From CAZKHG01 sp964552655 (GTDB taxonomy: Bacteria; Bacteroidota; Bacteroidia; Bacteroidales; Tenuifilaceae), in NCBI GenBank assembly GCA_964552655.1, contig CAZKHG010000003.1, positions 62,001 to 126,000 on the forward strand: a stretch of 64,000 nt of DNA, in the 5' to 3' direction. Made by a program: the position numbers and the translations under genes. Under the pieces are notes generated by a model, which saw only the letters and a list, made by a program, of their open reading frames with translations, was not told where the DNA came from and did not search any database. Position 1 is the stretch's first letter. Each line of letters starts with the position of its first letter. Of the stretch, positions 1 to 8,638 are shown in pieces.

Positions 1-212
1 GGTTTGATTTAACTGATAATAAAACATTAATTGCTTTGGTTGCCTGGCTTGCTGCTTATTTACTCAACATTAAGGAACAAAGACCATTGGTAAGTTTTTT
101 TGCAGCCATTGTAATGCTTATTGTATTCTCAATACCTCACAGCTTATGGGGTTCACAATTAGATCATGAAACAGGTAAGGTTATTACCGGTTTTATTTTA
201 CAGATTTTCTAG
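1..212 (+). CDS. C-terminal end of a membrane protein (partial, 5' end outside window)
   Basis: An open frame enters from the left edge (codons from position 3) and stops at 210-212, giving 69 residues. They include one or two hydrophobic stretches: a segment rich in Leu, Ala and Trp near the start, and VSFFAAIVMLIVFSIPHSLWG in the middle. The tail HETGKVITGFILQIF follows. The frame ends 23 bases before a strong hairpin. I do not recognise the family. The pattern suggests a small integral membrane protein of two or more helices, but only the last part is visible, so no function is offered. Confidence 0.55.
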   Translation, partial: FDLTDNKTLIALVAWLAAYLLNIKEQRPLVSFFAAIVMLIVFSIPHSLWGSQLDHETGKVITGFILQIF

Positions 213-235
213 CTTATATCCACATGTTTTAATAC

Positions 236-265
236 AAAAGCCTGTAATTGAAATTACAGGCTTTT
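236..265. terminator. Bidirectional intrinsic terminator between the first gene and dnaA
   Basis: A perfect 14-bp inverted repeat (236-249 with 252-265, starting AAAAGCCTGTAATT) surrounds a 2-base centre. It is flanked by A and T runs, so it can terminate transcription from both sides. It lies between two convergent genes, the membrane protein ending at 212 and dnaA ending at 285. Confidence 0.85.
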
Positions 266-284
266 TGGTTAGTGGTCAAACTAG

Positions 285-1715
285 CTATAATTTCAACCTT
301 CGCTCAATGTCCTCGATTTGGCTTTTGAACCTTTTATCAGTATCCATCAGGTTGTTTACTGTTTTGCAAGCGTGTAGAACAGTTGCGTGATCTTTCCCCC
401 CGATTATACTACCAATGGTAGATAACGAAGATTTGGTGAGACTCTTTGAAAAGAACATGGCAATCTGTCGTGCTTGAACAATTTCGCGTTTTCTGGTTTT
501 AGTTTGGAGCATATCTGATGGCAGACCAAAATATTCACAAACTACCTTCTGAATGTAATCGATTGAAATCTCTTTTCTTGTACTTTTCACCAGCTTATCA
601 ATCATTTCAGAAGCCAGCTCCAGCGTTATTTCTTTCTTGTTAAGGGTGGATTGAGCCAGAAGTGATATAAGTGCGCCTTCCAGCTCCCTGATATTGTTGG
701 TGATATTAGATGCGATATAGTCAATAACCTCTTCAGGGATTACAATACCATCGTTGTAAATTTTCTTTTTAAGGATAGCCACACGGGTTTCAAAATCGGG
801 AGCCTGTAAATCGGCTGATAATCCCCATTTGAAACGTGATAGTAATCGCTGTTCTAAACCCTGAAGTTCAACCGGGGGTTTATCGGAGGTAAGAATAAGT
901 TGTTTCCCGGATTGGTGTAAATGGTTGAATATATGAAAGAAAGTATCCTGTGTTTTCTCTTTCCCCGCAAACTCGTGTACATCATCAATTATAAGAACAT
1001 CAATCATCTGGTAAAAATGGAGGAAATCATTCTTGTTATTATTTCGAATTGCCTCAACAAACTGGGTTTGAAATTTTACAGCATTAACATAAAGAACAGT
1101 TTTCTCCGGAAAGCGTTGTTTTGCCTCAATACCAATAGCCTGTGCCAGATGCGTTTTCCCTAAACCTGAATTCCCATAAAGCAGGAGAGGGTTAAATGCT
1201 GTTTTGCCTGGCGAATGGGAAACGGCTAATCCTGCCGAACGGGCTAAACGGTTACACTCACCTTCAACAAAATTGGAGAAGGTGTTATCGGGGTTTAGCT
1301 GGGGATCTACATGTAATTTTTTGATTCCAGGGATAACAAAAGGATTCTTGATTTGGTATTCGTGATTATTTACAGGCATGGTAACAGGGACATTCTTGAG
1401 CTCTGTTTTATTTTGAGTAGGGAACTTAACCGTATAGGGCTTGCTGTTGGCAAAACCGCTGTTCTCCATTACAACGCTGTACTCAAGTTTGGCATCGGAA
1501 CCAAGCTCTTTGCGAAGTGTTTTTCTCAGGATATCTATGTATTGCTCTTCTAAATATTCATAGAAAAACGGACTTGGAACCTGAATAGTGAGAACACTTT
1601 TATCGAGCTTAACGGGAACAATAGGTTCAAACCAGGTTTTGTAGCTGACCGATGAAACATTATCCTTAATAATTTTCAGACAACTATCCCAAACTTCTTG
1701 AAAGTCACGAATCAT
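285..1715 (-). CDS. dnaA: Chromosomal replication initiator protein DnaA
   Basis: DnaA binds DnaA boxes at oriC, oligomerises with ATP and opens the origin. At 476 residues the length is normal. Domain I (about 1-80) interacts with DnaB and other partners. Domain II (about 85-135) is a variable linker. Domain III is the AAA+ ATPase, with Walker A GNSGLGKTHL at 181-190 and Walker B VLIIDDVHEF near 240. The C-terminal domain IV carries the helix-turn-helix and the signature GGKDHATVLHACKTV, which contacts the DnaA box. The ATG start follows a 331-bp gene-free region with a candidate DnaA box. The gene ends next to a bidirectional terminator, so it appears to be monocistronic. The family call is secure. 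Confidence 0.98.
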   Translation of the reverse strand: MIRDFQEVWDSCLKIIKDNVSSVSYKTWFEPIVPVKLDKSVLTIQVPSPFFYEYLEEQYIDILRKTLRKELGSDAKLEYSVVMENSGFANSKPYTVKFPTQNKTELKNVPVTMPVNNHEYQIKNPFVIPGIKKLHVDPQLNPDNTFSNFVEGECNRLARSAGLAVSHSPGKTAFNPLLLYGNSGLGKTHLAQAIGIEAKQRFPEKTVLYVNAVKFQTQFVEAIRNNNKNDFLHFYQMIDVLIIDDVHEFAGKEKTQDTFFHIFNHLHQSGKQLILTSDKPPVELQGLEQRLLSRFKWGLSADLQAPDFETRVAILKKKIYNDGIVIPEEVIDYIASNITNNIRELEGALISLLAQSTLNKKEITLELASEMIDKLVKSTRKEISIDYIQKVVCEYFGLPSDMLQTKTRKREIVQARQIAMFFSKSLTKSSLSTIGSIIGGKDHATVLHACKTVNNLMDTDKRFKSQIEDIERRLKL

Positions 1716-2046
1716 GTTAATTAGGAATATTATAGATTATTTTTAAATGATTTTTTTGAACAGGAACAAAATTGTGAATAAAAAAATGAAAAAAAAAGCG
1801 ATTTTGCTATTGCATTCCTCACATTTTTTATAATGGTTTAACAATCAAAAAAATAATTTTCATTTATTTTTTGATTATTTTCAATTAATTGAATATCAGG
1901 ATGATAACATGTTAATAACGTAAAAAATTGTGTGTTAACTTATTGTGAATTTTTATTCAATTATTAAGTTAACAAGATCTCTTTATTAAGCAGTATGTAA
2001 GGTGATTGGTAAAAAATAAAGGTAGATATGAATGTAAATCAGCCAA
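1716..2046. other. AT-rich gene-free region upstream of dnaA (candidate origin or dnaA control region)
   Basis: These 331 bases hold no convincing gene. They are very AT-rich, with several A or T tracts around 1741-1800 and 1840-1880. One good DnaA-box match is seen on the minus strand at 1773-1781 (TTATTCACA, one base from the classic TTATCCACA) and a weaker one at 1944-1952. The position next to dnaA would suit an origin or dnaA autoregulation. One or two boxes are too few to claim oriC, and in this phylum the origin is often not beside dnaA. Confidence 0.3.
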
Positions 2047-3039
2047 TTATCTGCTTGCAGGTTTCTTTTCTTCGACGTACTTGGTTCGACTCAGGTCAAT
2101 AACGGAGAAATTAATATATCGTTTAGGGTTGGATTTTATATCCTTAATTAAAAGGTCTAAGCCACGTGAGGCGTTTTCCAGGTTAAAGTACAATGTGTCG
2201 TTTTTAATAAGGTTACCAAGAGTGCCTTCACCAGCGTTTATCTTGGTTACAATGGTGTTGAACTGGGATATTGAGGAATCAAGCTGGCGAAAAGTAGCCA
2301 CAACCCTAATCCGGGAAATTGAATCGCTAATGGAAGAGAAATTCTTAATGATATTGGTTAAATCCTTGTTGTTATTTTTAAGATTGTTACTGATAGATTC
2401 AACATTGGTAAACATTTTTCTTAAGGTGCCGTTTGGCTTAAGCATAGTATCGAGTTCAGCAGTTACCTGATTCACATTATAAAGCGATTTATTGAGGTTG
2501 CTGAAGCTTTGATTTAGCTGAATCCTGTTATTCTCATTGAATACCTCCGACATAATCTTTAATGTCTTTTCCATCTCAACCATCATCCTTTCGGCTTTTT
2601 CTTTTACAGGTACCATTTGATGACCAAGCTGATCGATCAGGCCGGTTTCTATTTGTGATTTTAGGGTATCTCCGGGTTGGATGTACTCATTTGAAGCTTT
2701 ATACTCTAGCTTAATGGCTTTACCACCCATAATATCAGCACTAATCATTTTAGCAACCACATTGGTGGGGATATGATATTTTTTGCCAATTAACAACGAT
2801 ACAATGAACCTCCCGGTATTCCCTTTTTCAAATTCTATCTTTTTAACTACCCCAACTTTAAACCCATTAATAAGAACATCGTTGGTGTTTTCAAGCCCGT
2901 CAACCTGATCAAATATTGCATAATAAATGTAATTGGGGCTGAGAACGTTCTTCCCTTTTAAAAAATTGATACCCCAAAACATTGCGGCCAGACAGAGAGT
3001 GGCAAAAACGCCAATTTTAACTTCACGGGAAATTTTCAT
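2047..3039 (-). CDS. MCE/MlaD family lipid-transport protein
   Basis: The protein has 330 residues. It has a single N-terminal membrane helix (about 8-26, after MKISREVKIG) and then an MCE domain (about 35-120) with the typical pattern YYAIFDQVDGLENTNDVLINGF and a later LEYK strand. A long helical region to about 300 would form the needle-like part. MCE proteins assemble as hexameric rings anchored in the inner membrane and carry lipids between the inner and outer membranes, normally with an MlaE permease and MlaF ATPase. Those partners are not in this window. The amidase gene upstream on the same strand (92 bp away) makes co-transcription possible. This is an envelope-maintenance role by family knowledge; the substrate is unknown. 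Confidence 0.9.
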   Translation of the reverse strand: MKISREVKIGVFATLCLAAMFWGINFLKGKNVLSPNYIYYAIFDQVDGLENTNDVLINGFKVGVVKKIEFEKGNTGRFIVSLLIGKKYHIPTNVVAKMISADIMGGKAIKLEYKASNEYIQPGDTLKSQIETGLIDQLGHQMVPVKEKAERMMVEMEKTLKIMSEVFNENNRIQLNQSFSNLNKSLYNVNQVTAELDTMLKPNGTLRKMFTNVESISNNLKNNNKDLTNIIKNFSSISDSISRIRVVATFRQLDSSISQFNTIVTKINAGEGTLGNLIKNDTLYFNLENASRGLDLLIKDIKSNPKRYINFSVIDLSRTKYVEEKKPASR

Positions 3040-3066
3040 CCTTCAATTACTTGGTTAAATTCAATG

Positions 3067-3074
3067 CAAACTTA
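3067..3074 (-). promoter_or_regulatory. Possible -7 promoter element upstream of the MCE gene
   Basis: On the minus strand this reads TAAGTTTG, an exact match to the Bacteroidota -7 consensus TAnnTTTG, 27 bases before the MCE start codon. I see no clear TTTG at the -33 position, so it is a weak prediction. Confidence 0.3.
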
Positions 3075-3131
3075 TCAATAAATCTTCATTTATAATGAAA
3101 AAATTATTACTCTTTAGCTCAGGATATTAAT

Positions 3132-4337
3132 TTACTGGTTACTGGGGGTAAGTTCCTTTAATGCGACATCAACTGGTATAATATTGCCTTTCTTGACTGC
3201 AATGATAAATGCATCAGGGTAGGACTTTCTTATCACCTGTGCGTATTCAACAATTTCCTGGTAGGTTTTTTTATTGCCTGAAACGTATTTGTAGGTTCCA
3301 TTGACCAGCATTTCCTCTATATCTTGTAACCCCTTAAAATTTGTTGGGTTTATAGGGATTTTTTTGCTGGATGAAGTTAGCTGAACTCTAAAAACAATGT
3401 CATTGCTTTGATTCGCATTACCCTCTTTCTTTTCATCCGACCATTTGGTGGAAATATTGGCGCTTTTCTCTTCCACCTTATTATTATTTATAGACTGATC
3501 AAACTCCAGTTGGGCTGTATAGGCGTTCTGCGTATCATAGTTTTTTTTGTATTCCCTAAAAGCCCTGAATATGGCAGAAGCGATATAATCCTGACCTGAA
3601 TCGGAAATAAGAAAAAGTTCCTCTCTTTGGTTGCTAAGGTACCCCACTTCAACTAAAACGCTGGGCATTGATGTCTTCCATAATACCAGAAACCCCGCCT
3701 GTTTTACCCCTCGATCTTTTCTTTGGGCACGATCTCGCATTTCGGTTTGTATAAAGCTGGCCAGGTTAAGGCTCTGATCCAAGAAGGCATTCTGCATCAG
3801 GGTAAAAATGATGTAAGATTCGGAAGATTTGGGGTCATACCCTTCATACTTCATTGAATAATCTTCCTCATATGAGATAACAGAATTCTCCCGTAGTGCA
3901 ACACTCAGGTTTTCTTCAGTTTTGTGCAGCCCCATTACATAGGTTTCAGTTCCAAATGGGTTTTTGCTAGGGTTGGCATTGCAATGGATAGAGATAAAAA
4001 GGTCCGCTTTAGCCTCATTGGCTATCTGGCTCCTGACATCCAGGGGTATAAACCTATCATCTTTGCGGGTAAAAATTATTTCAACCTCAGGTAAATTAGT
4101 TTGTATCAATTTGCCTAATTTAAGAGCAATTGATAAGGCAATGTCCTTTTCCTTGGCATGTGTTCCAATTGTCCCGGGATCTTTTCCTCCATGGCCGGCA
4201 TCAATTACCAGTTTCTTTAAAAGATCCTCATTCTTACTTTGACCAATGGCATAATTATTGAAAAAAGGGGTAATGAAAATCAAAATAAATATTAGCTTAA
4301 AGGATCTTAAAAATATTTGAATTAAGGGGTATGCCAT
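3132..4337 (-). CDS. N-acetylmuramoyl-L-alanine amidase (Amidase_3) with SPOR-like C-terminal domain
   Basis: This is a zinc amidase that cuts the bond between N-acetylmuramic acid and the stem peptide in peptidoglycan, for example during daughter-cell separation. Of 401 residues, 1-33 form a signal/anchor sequence with a hydrophobic core. Then comes an Amidase_3 domain (about 41-270) with the zinc-ligand motif DAGHGG at 46-51, the second histidine in FISIHCNAN, and the catalytic glutamate in VLVEVGYLSN. After a low-complexity linker (about 280-315), the last 85 residues look like the SPOR-like domain common in Bacteroidota amidases (start VFRVQL, then GTYKYVSG and YPDAFIIAVKKG). That domain would bind denuded septal glycan. 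The gene diverges from the LptD-like gene with 73 bp between. Confidence 0.93.
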   Translation of the reverse strand: MAYPLIQIFLRSFKLIFILIFITPFFNNYAIGQSKNEDLLKKLVIDAGHGGKDPGTIGTHAKEKDIALSIALKLGKLIQTNLPEVEIIFTRKDDRFIPLDVRSQIANEAKADLFISIHCNANPSKNPFGTETYVMGLHKTEENLSVALRENSVISYEEDYSMKYEGYDPKSSESYIIFTLMQNAFLDQSLNLASFIQTEMRDRAQRKDRGVKQAGFLVLWKTSMPSVLVEVGYLSNQREELFLISDSGQDYIASAIFRAFREYKKNYDTQNAYTAQLEFDQSINNNKVEEKSANISTKWSDEKKEGNANQSNDIVFRVQLTSSSKKIPINPTNFKGLQDIEEMLVNGTYKYVSGNKKTYQEIVEYAQVIRKSYPDAFIIAVKKGNIIPVDVALKELTPSNQ

Positions 4338-4359
4338 TTATTTGTTCCTTTTTTTTAGT

Positions 4360-4367
4360 TAGTTTTG
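4360..4367 (+). promoter_or_regulatory. Possible -7 promoter element of the LptD-like gene
   Basis: TAGTTTTG matches the TAnnTTTG consensus exactly, 43 bases before the proposed TTG start. The -33 region 19 bp upstream reads TTTA rather than TTTG, so support is moderate. Confidence 0.35.
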
Positions 4368-4410
4368 GGCTCAAATTTTAAAAAATATCAACACAAAAAT
4401 AGCACTTAAA

Positions 4411-6993
4411 TTGTATTTAAAATTTTTGACCTTTTTTTTTATTCTGTTATCCTCATGGTTCAGTGTGGTTGCAAAACCTATACCATTTTCGAATACCATT
4501 GAAAGTTCATTCCATCAACCCGATACGGTTAAGGCCACCGATTCTACTGCTAAGTCAAAAAATAAGCCCATTGAAGATCCCGTATTTAGCAATGCATCAG
4601 ATTCAATAATTTACTCGCTTGATGGTAAAAAGGTTTTTCTATATGGGAACGCTACAGTTAACTATCAAAAGCTGGAGCTTAAAGCCCAGTACATTGAATT
4701 TGATATGGAAAAAAAGGAGGTTTTTGCAAAAGGGCTACCGGATAGTACAGGTAAAATTGTTGGGAAACCAGTTTTTAAAGAGGGTAGTCAGAAATTTGAG
4801 ATGGACGATATCTTTTACAATTTTGATACGAAAAGGGCAAAGATTACCGGTGTTATCACAGAAGAGTCGGGCGGTTATATGCATGGAAAGGTTACCAAAA
4901 AAATGGAGAATAATGTGGTAAATATTGCTGGCGGTAAATACACTACTTGTGATTTAGAACACCCTCATTTTTACATAGCTATATCTAAGGGGAAGGTTAT
5001 CCCAAATAACAAAATAATTTCTGGCCCGGCTTACCTGGTAATTCAGGATGTTCCATTACCTTTAGGAATTCCATTCGGATTTTTCCCAAATACCCGTAAA
5101 AGAGCTTCAGGTATTATAATCCCTGAGTATGGTGAAGAGAATGTCAGGGGGCTATATCTAAGAGGTGGGGGGTTCTACTTTGGATTGAGCGATTATATTG
5201 ACCTTAAGGTTACAGGTGATATTTACTCAAAAGGCTCATGGGCATTGAAAACCGATAGCAGGTACCGGAAAAGGTATCGTTTCTCCGGTAGTCTTGGGGT
5301 TGATTTTTCTACTAATGTTATTAGTGATAAAGGGTTACCCGATTATGATAAAAACAGCTCATATAGTATCAGGTGGAATCACTCGCAGGATCCAAAAGCT
5401 CATCCCAACTCAACCTTTCAGGCAAATGTTAATTTTCAGTCAAGCAATTACAACAAATACAATGCAAGGAGTATTAATAACTATTTAACAAACACAATAA
5501 CCTCAAGCATATCTTACTCACAAGTCTTTGTTGGGACTCCTTTTTCGTTAAGTACATCCCTAAACCATTCTATGAACACCTTCACCAAAAAGGTTGATAT
5601 TGGTTTCCCGAGAGTGTCTTTCAATATGACAAGAATCTACCCCTTTAAGAGACGATCAGCAATAGGGGCACCAAAATGGTATGAAAAAATCGGATTTAGC
5701 TTATCGTCAAGTTTTGATAACAGGGTTTCGGTTCTTGAGGACAACCTCTTTAAACCATCCGTGATTGATAGCATGAAAAACGGGATGAAACATGATATTC
5801 CATTATCAACATCTTTCAACATCCTGAAATACATAACAGTAAGCCCAAGTGTAAGTTACTCTGAGTATTGGTACATGAAGACCATCGAAAAATACTGGAA
5901 TGCTGACTCGTCAAGGGTTGAGACTGATACCATTCCAGGGTTTAAACGTGGGTGGCAATACAGCACAGGCGTTTCCATGAGCACTAAGCTTTACGGAATG
6001 TTTAATTTTGGTAAAAATTCTGCAGTACAGGCCATTAGACATGTAATGACACCATCAGTTTCGCTAAACTACAGACCCGATTTTAGCGAGGAAGGATACG
6101 GGTTTTATAAGACCGTACAAACTGATAAATTTGGGAAAACTGCCCGGTATTCTATTTTTGAACAGGGAATTTATGGTGGACCGGGTGGAGGTAAATCGGG
6201 AGTTGTCAGTTTTTCTCTTGGGAATAACCTTGAAATGAAGGTTCGATCGGCAAAAGATACAGTTACTAACTCTAAAAAGATAAAAGTGCTGGAAAACTTT
6301 GGCCTTTCATCCTCTTATAACCTTCTGGCAGATTCGTTGAATTGGTCTGATATTTCATTAAATGCAAGAACAAACCTGTTTGAAAAAATAAACGTCAGTT
6401 TTTCCAGTGCATACAGCTTATATGCCCTTAACGATAAAGGGAGAATTATTAAGGATTACTATTTCAGTCAAACCGGAAAGTTTGCCCGGTTTACGAGAGC
6501 CAGCGTAGGTGTTGATTTCTCCCTGAACAGCGCAAAAGAAAAAGATACTAAACAACCAATAAAACCTGGCGGAGATGATGCTCCGTTAGGCAATTATCCA
6601 ACCGATACACAGTTTGGTGAGTCAATGGGAACCGATTATGCTAACCTTCAGTATATCGATTTCAATATTCCCTGGAATCTGCGGGTAAACTACTCCTATA
6701 GCTATTCAAAACCTGGTTACGTGAAATATATTTCGCAAACTTTGGGTTTCTCCGGTGATATAAACCTAACTCCCAAGTGGAAGATTGGTTTCTCCTCCGG
6801 TTATGATTTTAAAAACAAAAAGTTGACAACAACCTCGGTCAATTTCTATAGGGATTTGCATTGCTGGGAGATGCGCTTGTCGGTTATCCCAATTGGTTTT
6901 AGGAAGAGCTACAGTTTCCAGATTAATATAAAATCCTCAATTTTACAGGATATCAAATGGACGAAACGCGATAGCTATTATGATAATTTATAA
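4411..6993 (+). CDS. lptD: LptD-like LPS assembly / OstA-family outer membrane protein
   Basis: LptD inserts lipopolysaccharide into the outer leaflet of the outer membrane, working with the lipoprotein LptE. The 860-residue product has a signal peptide (1-21, ending SVVAKP). An OstA/LptA-like beta-jellyroll domain follows (about 60-200, with the repeat pattern YSLDGKKVFLYGNATVNYQ). The long C-terminal beta-barrel (about 260-860) is rich in alternating aromatic and polar strands. The start is uncertain: no ATG lies near, and a TTG at 4411 directly precedes the signal peptide, so I accept TTG. The gene runs into ridA after 22 bp and is probably co-transcribed with it. Assignment to the family is firm; identity as the essential LptD is inferred from domain order and size. 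Confidence 0.87.
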   Translation: MYLKFLTFFFILLSSWFSVVAKPIPFSNTIESSFHQPDTVKATDSTAKSKNKPIEDPVFSNASDSIIYSLDGKKVFLYGNATVNYQKLELKAQYIEFDMEKKEVFAKGLPDSTGKIVGKPVFKEGSQKFEMDDIFYNFDTKRAKITGVITEESGGYMHGKVTKKMENNVVNIAGGKYTTCDLEHPHFYIAISKGKVIPNNKIISGPAYLVIQDVPLPLGIPFGFFPNTRKRASGIIIPEYGEENVRGLYLRGGGFYFGLSDYIDLKVTGDIYSKGSWALKTDSRYRKRYRFSGSLGVDFSTNVISDKGLPDYDKNSSYSIRWNHSQDPKAHPNSTFQANVNFQSSNYNKYNARSINNYLTNTITSSISYSQVFVGTPFSLSTSLNHSMNTFTKKVDIGFPRVSFNMTRIYPFKRRSAIGAPKWYEKIGFSLSSSFDNRVSVLEDNLFKPSVIDSMKNGMKHDIPLSTSFNILKYITVSPSVSYSEYWYMKTIEKYWNADSSRVETDTIPGFKRGWQYSTGVSMSTKLYGMFNFGKNSAVQAIRHVMTPSVSLNYRPDFSEEGYGFYKTVQTDKFGKTARYSIFEQGIYGGPGGGKSGVVSFSLGNNLEMKVRSAKDTVTNSKKIKVLENFGLSSSYNLLADSLNWSDISLNARTNLFEKINVSFSSAYSLYALNDKGRIIKDYYFSQTGKFARFTRASVGVDFSLNSAKEKDTKQPIKPGGDDAPLGNYPTDTQFGESMGTDYANLQYIDFNIPWNLRVNYSYSYSKPGYVKYISQTLGFSGDINLTPKWKIGFSSGYDFKNKKLTTTSVNFYRDLHCWEMRLSVIPIGFRKSYSFQINIKSSILQDIKWTKRDSYYDNL

Positions 6994-7015
6994 AAATATC
7001 AAAACCCCAATCATC

Positions 7016-7396
7016 ATGAAAAAAATTATTAGTACAGAAAAAGCACCCAAAGCAGTTGGGCCATATAGCCAGGCAGTGGAAGCCAATGGCCTCGTATTTA
7101 TTTCAGGACAAATACCGATAGATCCTGCAACTGGTAAGATAGTTGATGGTGGAATTAAGGAACAGACTGAGCAGGTATTGAAGAATATCGGTGCAATACT
7201 CTCTGCCGCAGGACTATCGTACAATGATGTTGTAAAAGTTACCTGTTTATTGAACGATATGGATAATTTCTCAGCTATGAATGAAGTGTATTCAAGGTAT
7301 TTTTCTCATGATATGCCCGCCAGGGCTGCATACGGTGTGGTTAAATTACCCCTTGGTTCCATGATTGAGATTGAAACTATCGCAGTAAGGCAATAA
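7016..7396 (+). CDS. ridA: RidA family reactive enamine/imine deaminase
   Basis: RidA hydrolyses reactive 2-aminoacrylate and related imines made by PLP enzymes to keto acids and ammonia, protecting PLP enzymes. I chose the ATG at 7016, giving 126 residues and the standard N-terminus MKKIISTEKAPKAVGPYSQA; an in-frame start further upstream would add a non-conserved tail. Family hallmarks are GPYSQAVEANG, FISGQIPIDP, and the C-terminal pattern PARAAYGVVKLPLG, where the arginine binds the substrate carboxylate, followed by MIEIETIAV. The gene follows the LptD-like gene closely and ends at a terminator. It should form a homotrimer in the cytoplasm. Confidence 0.95.
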   Translation: MKKIISTEKAPKAVGPYSQAVEANGLVFISGQIPIDPATGKIVDGGIKEQTEQVLKNIGAILSAAGLSYNDVVKVTCLLNDMDNFSAMNEVYSRYFSHDMPARAAYGVVKLPLGSMIEIETIAVRQ

Positions 7397-7397
7397 C

Positions 7398-7431
7398 AAA
7401 AAACCCCGGAAAAAAATTACCGGGGTTTTTT
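7398..7431. terminator. Bidirectional intrinsic terminator between ridA and rplI
   Basis: An inverted repeat of 12 bp (7398-7409 AAAAAACCCCGG with 7420-7431) surrounds a 10-base A-rich loop. It has a CCCCGG core and A/T flanks on both sides. It separates the convergent ridA and rplI transcripts. Confidence 0.9.
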
Positions 7432-7448
7432 GGAAGTTGAAATTATAA

Positions 7449-7895
7449 CTATTCAGCAATCACTTCGAAGTCAATTTTAACCTTAACTTCTTTGTGTAGC
7501 TTAATATCAGCGGAGTAGTTGCCTACCTCTTTGATTTGCTCATCCTGAATGCTGATAACCTTACGGTCAATATCAAACCCTTTTGCTGCAAGGGCTTCAG
7601 CAATCTGAATTGTATTTACAGAACCAAAAATCTTACCGGTTGAGCTGGTTTTTGCTCCAATGGTGAGTTTTACCCCTTCAAGTTTTTTAGCAATAACTTC
7701 GGCATCAGCCTTAATTTTTGCCTCTTTGTGAGCCCTTTGTTTAATGTTTTCTGCCAGCACTTTTTTGGCAGAAGCACTCGCGGTAATTGCTAAGCCGTTT
7801 GGAATAAGGTAGTTGCGGGCATAACCATTTTTAACCTTAACAATTTCGTCTTTGCTGCCAAGGTTAGCTACGTCTTGTTTTAGAATGATTTCCAT
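7449..7895 (-). CDS. rplI: 50S ribosomal protein L9
   Basis: At 148 residues this is the usual L9 length. The N-terminal domain begins MEIILKQDVANLGSKDEIVKVKNGYARNYL in family alignments, and here the hallmark NGYARNYLIPNGLA is intact. It is followed by the long connecting helix and a C-terminal domain with IDRKVISIQ. L9 binds 23S rRNA at the base of the L1 stalk and helps maintain reading frame. It is the last gene of the rpsF-rpsR-rplI operon, 19 bp after rpsR. A strong AGGAGG ribosome-binding site lies 9 bases upstream, which fixes the start. Confidence 0.98.
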   Translation of the reverse strand: MEIILKQDVANLGSKDEIVKVKNGYARNYLIPNGLAITASASAKKVLAENIKQRAHKEAKIKADAEVIAKKLEGVKLTIGAKTSSTGKIFGSVNTIQIAEALAAKGFDIDRKVISIQDEQIKEVGNYSADIKLHKEVKVKIDFEVIAE

Positions 7896-7914
7896 ATCAA
7901 ATTCCTCCTTTAAA

Positions 7915-8184
7915 TTATTTCAATAAATCGGTAACAAATGGCAGTAAAGCAAGGTGACGAGCCCTTTTAACAGCAGTTGCCACTTTACGTTGATACTTCA
8001 ACGAAGTTCCGGTTAATCGGCGGGGAAGAATTTTACCTTGTTCATTCAGGAATTTTTTCAAGAACTCGGGATCTTTGTAATCAATGTACTTGATCTTGTT
8101 CTTTTTAAAACGGCAGTACTTTTTCTTTTTAATCTCAACCGTTGGTGGGGTTAAGTATCTTATTTCTGATTGATTCTGACTCAT
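7915..8184 (-). CDS. rpsR: 30S ribosomal protein S18
   Basis: The product has 89 residues. It carries the S18 core with IDYKDPEFLKKFLNEQGKI, then PRRLTGTSLKYQRKVATAVKRAR and LALLPFV, and a basic N-terminal extension (KKKKYCRFKKNKIKYI). S18 forms a pair with S6 on the platform of the 30S subunit. The gene lies 3 bp after rpsF. Its ribosome-binding site (AGGAGGG) sits inside the 3' end of rpsF, consistent with translational coupling. Confidence 0.98.
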   Translation of the reverse strand: MSQNQSEIRYLTPPTVEIKKKKYCRFKKNKIKYIDYKDPEFLKKFLNEQGKILPRRLTGTSLKYQRKVATAVKRARHLALLPFVTDLLK

Positions 8185-8187
8185 CGT

Positions 8188-8541
8188 TTAGCCCTCCTGT
8201 ACTTTAGATTCAACTTTTGCGCTACGCTTCTTAATGGCATACTCGAGTGCATATTTTTCGAGTTTTACGGTTAAAAACCTGATAATGCGCTCATCGCGAC
8301 GATACTGGGTTTCTAACTTATCAATCAGGTTGCCATCGGCTTTAAACTCTGTTAAGTAGTAAAAGCCGGTGGTTTTCTTTTGGATGGGGTAGGCCAGTTT
8401 TCTTAATCCCCAGTTTTCCTCGTGTACTATCTCACCGCCATTCTCGGTGATTACACTCTTAAATTTCTGAACCGCTTCCTTCATCTGGGCCTCAGACAAA
8501 ACGGGAGTTGCAATGAAAACGGTTTCGTAATGGTTTAACAT
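8188..8541 (-). CDS. rpsF: 30S ribosomal protein S6
   Basis: The product has 117 residues and starts MLNHYETVFIATPVLSEAQ, the typical first strand and helix of S6. Further hallmarks are ENWGLRKLAYPIQKKTTGFYYL and RRDERIIRFLTVKL. The C-terminal tail is short and basic to acidic. S6 binds S18 and 16S rRNA in the platform. It is the first gene of the operon and has a well-formed promoter 35 bp upstream. Confidence 0.98.
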   Translation of the reverse strand: MLNHYETVFIATPVLSEAQMKEAVQKFKSVITENGGEIVHEENWGLRKLAYPIQKKTTGFYYLTEFKADGNLIDKLETQYRRDERIIRFLTVKLEKYALEYAIKKRSAKVESKVQEG

Positions 8542-8575
8542 AATTTGATTTATTTAGTTTATTAATATGAGCCCG

Positions 8576-8606
8576 CAAAAGTAGATATTTTTAATAATAT
8601 TGCAAA
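8576..8606 (-). promoter_or_regulatory. Bacteroidota-type promoter of rpsF-rpsR-rplI
   Basis: On the minus strand the -33 element TTTG (8603-8606) is followed by 19 bases and then TACTTTTG (8576-8583). The -7 element matches TAnnTTTG exactly. The start codon of rpsF lies 34 bases downstream. Confidence 0.7.
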
Positions 8607-8638
8607 GAATTATACATGAGATATTATAATTGCTTGCC

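Noticed and set aside
2006..2470. Plus-strand 154-codon frame across the end of the MCE gene
   Set aside because: It is antisense to a well-conserved gene and has no homology features or ribosome-binding site.
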